Source: Flavobacterium kayseriense (lineage in GTDB: Bacteria; Bacteroidota; Bacteroidia; Flavobacteriales; Flavobacteriaceae). From it: DNA of 64,000 bases. Under the pieces are notes generated by a model, which saw nothing but the letters and a program-made list of their open reading frames with translations, was not told the DNA's origin and ran no database searches. The position numbers were made by a program, and so were the translations under genes. The stretch lies in contig NZ_JACRUI010000001.1 of assembly GCF_014305095.1 (NCBI RefSeq), positions 419,695 through 483,694 on the forward strand. The letters are read 5' to 3'. Below are positions 61,020 to 64,000 of this stretch, piece after piece (positions within the stretch are counted from its first letter, which is position 1; each line of letters begins with the position of its first letter).

Positions 61020-64000
61020 TTAAAAGTTAACATTCAAGCCTAAAGTAAAACTTCTTACCACTGGACTAGCTCCATTTTGAACACCATAAGTAGTTGGCCC
61101 TAAATAATCTGAACCCGAAGTCTGAACTCCTTCTGGATTGAAAGAAGTATAATCTTTTGCCCAAAGGTATAATAAGTTAGTAGCAGCAGCATAAAGTCGT
61201 ACAGAGCTAATACCTAATTTATTTATCTTCTCCTGATTTACTGTATATCCTACTGTTAAGTTTCTTAACGCAACGAAACTAGCGCTTTGCACTGTGGCAT
61301 CTAATTGATTATTAGTATCAATATAAGGCAAGCCATTATCAGCAACTCCATCAGAATTTGCATCAAGTCTTGGAACATCTAATCTTCCACCAAATTGAGA
61401 CTTATAGTAAATTGGGTCAATATTAAAAACCTTTGCACCATGTGAACCTTGAAATTGCATAGACATGTCTACATTTTTATATCTGAAATTTTGCGACATA
61501 CCCCAATAGAAATCAGGCGTGTTTTGACCTAACTTAACTAAATCTCCACCTTCTTCTACCGTTCTTGTTTTATCGATCACTCCAAAACCTGGTTCTCCAG
61601 GAGACTGCTGATCCTTAACATAGTAAGCTGAACTGTTACTACCAATAGCTAAAGTAGGATCTTTCATGAACTTAGCTTCTACTTCTCCTAGAGTTTGCAA
61701 ACCCCACATTTCTCCAATTCCTCCACCAACATAGTTTCTAAAAACGGGACCTCTACCACTTTGTCCATAAATAACACGTGGTAATTCCGTTAAACCACCA
61801 AGACTTTTAATCTCTGTAGTAACCGTAGATAAATTCCCAGAAACATTCCATGAAAAGTTTGTACTGTTAATTATGCTAGCCGAAAGTTCAAATTCTAAAC
61901 CTGAACTTCTAACGTCACCCGAATTTAGCTTTACTTGCGGAGTACCTAAAACTTCTGATACTGGTTGCTTAATTAAAATGTCTTTTATATCCGATGTATA
62001 ATAATCTACACTTAATTTGAAACGGTTATTAATAAAACCAAAATCGACACCATAATTTGTCTCTGTGTTTGTTTGCCATGTTAAATCCTCATTGGCAACA
62101 TTCTCAGGAATTAGGAACCCTGTCCCTAAAACCGTTGGCTGTACTTTTAATACACTTAAAGCATCATACGCACCTAAGAAAGAAGTAGTACCAAGAGATC
62201 CTCTACTAAATCTTAATTTCAATAAACTCAAATCTTCTCTATCCTTTAAAAAAGACTCTTTATGAGCATTCCATCCTACAGAGACTGCTGGAAATGTAGC
62301 ATACTTACTGTTAGCTCCAAAACGAGAATCACCATCTCTTCTTACAGAAACTGATACTAAATAACGATCATCGTAAGCATAATTAACTCTTCCGAACACA
62401 CTTTTTCTAACAATTTTTTGATCAATATTGACGTTTCTAATATCTGCCGGCGCAAACAAATTATAATTGATAATATCTCCAAAAGGAACATTCGTACCAC
62501 TTATTGAAACTCCCTCAATGTTAGTATTTTGAAATTCAACACCTGCAACACCTGCCACATCATGCTTACCAAATTCTTTAGCATAGTTTAAAGTAGTTTC
62601 ACTTAATACAGATGTTTGTTTTAAGTACGTGTTGTTTAGGTTGGTTTGAGCTGTACGTGCTCTTGAGTCAGACTCTAATCCTCTATAGTAATAATCATGC
62701 GTATCATTTAAATCAGCACCTAAAACAGTTTTCACATTTAAACCATCAATAATCTTGAAATCTAGATAGGTATTAACATTTGCAAAATAGGTTTTTTGCC
62801 ACTGTTTTACATTGTCTAATTTAGTTGCTGGACCTGCATCACCAGTAGTACCAATTCCGTTTCCAGCTCTACCATAATGCCAATCTTGTGCTGTCATTCC
62901 AGGCTGTAAAGTATAAATACTTTGATTAAATGGAGCCGTTGCCCCTCCTTGATAACCTGCATTAAATGCTGGCGCCAAAACTGTTAGTGTACCACCTGGA
63001 GAACCAATACTTGAATTGTATAAAGCCTGTCTTTGAGCATCTAAATCTTGCACGAATTGAATAGAAGCTGCCGTGTGATATATAGGACTAATGCTATATG
63101 CTCTTAATAAATCTCTCATATCCCAAGCCAATATGTCTCTTTTAGCAGTAAAACCGTTGAAACTTAAACCTGTTTTTAGTCTTTCGCCAATTTTAGCATC
63201 AACATTTAAACGTGCATTTAAGCGCTCATATCCCTGTGTAAGTGCAATACCTTCCGTGTCCTGATATCCTAAAGAAGCAAAATATTTTACATCGTCTGTA
63301 CCACCGGTTACACTAAAATCGTGATTCGAACTTTTAGCTGTACGAAACAACCAATCTTCCACATTTACAACATCTGGCGCGTTTTTATACGCGTTAATTC
63401 TGTAATCAACCAAACGTGGGTCTACCGCTGAAACGTTTAATGTACCATCAGCAATTTGAGACTCTAAAAGAGCGCCAAATTCATTAGCATTCAAGTTTAA
63501 GTTCTTTTTTTGGTATTTATCAGAAACACTCAAATAGCTGTTGTAACTAAAAGTAGCTTTCCCGGATTTTCCTTTTTTAGTTGTAACCAATATTACCCCA
63601 TTTGCTCCTCTAGAACCATATATAGCAGAAGAAGCAGCATCTTTCAATACTTCAATACTCTCAATATCGTTTGGATTCACAGTAGCTAGATTACCTGAAA
63701 TTGGAAAACCATCTACTACAATTAGAGGGTCAGAATTACCTGAAATAGAGGAAGCAGCTCTAATTTGAATTTTTGGAGCAGCACCAGGCTCACCACTTTG
63801 ATTCTGAATCAAAACACCTGACAGCTTACCTGCCAATGCTTCATCTACACGTGTAGATTGTACTGCGGCAACATCATCTCCACTAATTTTAGCGATAGAT
63901 CCTGTTAGGTGTGATTTTTTACGAGTACCATACCCTACAACAACTACCTCGTCTAATTGACTGTTAGTATCAACCAAAACAATAGCTAAACTTTTCTGGT
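61020..64000 (-). CDS. SusC-type TonB-dependent transporter, second pair (5' end outside window)
   Basis: The frame is open to the right edge. The visible part begins within the CarboxypepD_reg-like domain (QKSLAIVLVDTNSQLDEVVV); the TTG at 63977 is internal, not the start. The SusC signature VVVVGYGTRKKSHLTGSI and the plug (LIVVDGFPISGN, EVLKDAASSAIYGSRGANGVI) are present, followed by a barrel ending VRSFTLGLNVNF. It is transcribed with the SusD gene at 59648, convergent to the first pair. Promoter and signal peptide are outside the window; the ligand cannot be inferred. Confidence 0.9.
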   Translation of the reverse strand, partial: QKSLAIVLVDTNSQLDEVVVVGYGTRKKSHLTGSIAKISGDDVAAVQSTRVDEALAGKLSGVLIQNQSGEPGAAPKIQIRAASSISGNSDPLIVVDGFPISGNLATVNPNDIESIEVLKDAASSAIYGSRGANGVILVTTKKGKSGKATFSYNSYLSVSDKYQKKNLNLNANEFGALLESQIADGTLNVSAVDPRLVDYRINAYKNAPDVVNVEDWLFRTAKSSNHDFSVTGGTDDVKYFASLGYQDTEGIALTQGYERLNARLNVDAKIGERLKTGLSFNGFTAKRDILAWDMRDLLRAYSISPIYHTAASIQFVQDLDAQRQALYNSSIGSPGGTLTVLAPAFNAGYQGGATAPFNQSIYTLQPGMTAQDWHYGRAGNGIGTTGDAGPATKLDNVKQWQKTYFANVNTYLDFKIIDGLNVKTVLGADLNDTHDYYYRGLESDSRARTAQTNLNNTYLKQTSVLSETTLNYAKEFGKHDVAGVAGVEFQNTNIEGVSISGTNVPFGDIINYNLFAPADIRNVNIDQKIVRKSVFGRVNYAYDDRYLVSVSVRRDGDSRFGANSKYATFPAVSVGWNAHKESFLKDREDLSLLKLRFSRGSLGTTSFLGAYDALSVLKVQPTVLGTGFLIPENVANEDLTWQTNTETNYGVDFGFINNRFKLSVDYYTSDIKDILIKQPVSEVLGTPQVKLNSGDVRSSGLEFELSASIINSTNFSWNVSGNLSTVTTEIKSLGGLTELPRVIYGQSGRGPVFRNYVGGGIGEMWGLQTLGEVEAKFMKDPTLAIGSNSSAYYVKDQQSPGEPGFGVIDKTRTVEEGGDLVKLGQNTPDFYWGMSQNFRYKNVDMSMQFQGSHGAKVFNIDPIYYKSQFGGRLDVPRLDANSDGVADNGLPYIDTNNQLDATVQSASFVALRNLTVGYTVNQEKINKLGISSVRLYAAATNLLYLWAKDYTSFNPEGVQTSGSDYLGPTTYGVQNGASPVVRSFTLGLNVNF

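Overview
The window comes from a low-GC Bacteroidota chromosome, most likely a Flavobacterium or close relative (Flavobacteriaceae). The signs are: large secreted proteins with Ig-like repeats and a type IX secretion (T9SS) C-terminal domain; SusC/SusD pairs; many Bacteroidota-type promoters with a TAnnTTTG -7 box and an occasional TTG -33 box; few Shine-Dalgarno sites; an F1 atpD-atpC pair split from the rest of the ATP synthase genes; and glmS with a DUF4270 lipoprotein. I saw no tRNA, rRNA, CRISPR array, insertion sequence or phage gene.

Layout. 1-5982: two large minus-strand surface/secreted proteins; the first runs off the left edge and ends in near-identical 89-residue tandem repeats. 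6186-13766: recX, then a biotin cluster on the minus strand (bioF ... bioD, bioA, beta-ketoacyl synthase). A four-gene module (small membrane protein, TraB/GumN lipoprotein-like protein, ECF sigma factor, membrane protein) sits between bioF and bioD. 13945-15816: atpD-atpC. 16060-20402: a TonB-dependent receptor with an SGNH-hydrolase lipoprotein. 20693-26318: a glgA-like/DUF4270/glmS operon divergent from panC-panD. 26509-32027: a degenerate alpha/beta hydrolase, radA, a small eRF1-like protein and an AsmA-like/GT51 transglycosylase fusion. 32110-46797: mostly housekeeping genes (aldo/keto reductase, OmpA lipoprotein, exonuclease III, OlsF-type aminolipid acyltransferase, TM2 protein, a 2-hydroxyacid dehydrogenase/VOC fusion, proC, mgtE, rsmA, DUF4286, a TPR protein, serS, an outer-membrane barrel).

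47380-64000 is an accessory polysaccharide-utilisation region. A Tat-exported TIM-barrel isomerase, a PL6 lyase lipoprotein and a heparinase II/III-type lyase form one operon. It is followed by a SusC/SusD pair, and then a second SusC/SusD pair on the opposite strand that runs off the right edge. The lyases point to alginate. The most interesting signal I found is a set of three palindromes of the form ATTGGT-N2-ACCAAT (one perfect, two close). Two of them lie just downstream of the -7 box, at the expected transcription start, one before the lyase operon and one before susC. They resemble the operators of GntR/FCD hexuronate repressors (UxuR/ExuR type), so the two units probably form a uronate-derepressed regulon whose regulator lies outside the window.

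Many starts were set from promoter position: where a TAnnTTTG box overlaps an upstream in-frame start (recX, panC, the alpha/beta hydrolase), the downstream ATG was chosen. panD and bioF have the -7 box only 4-5 nt before ATG and may be leaderless.
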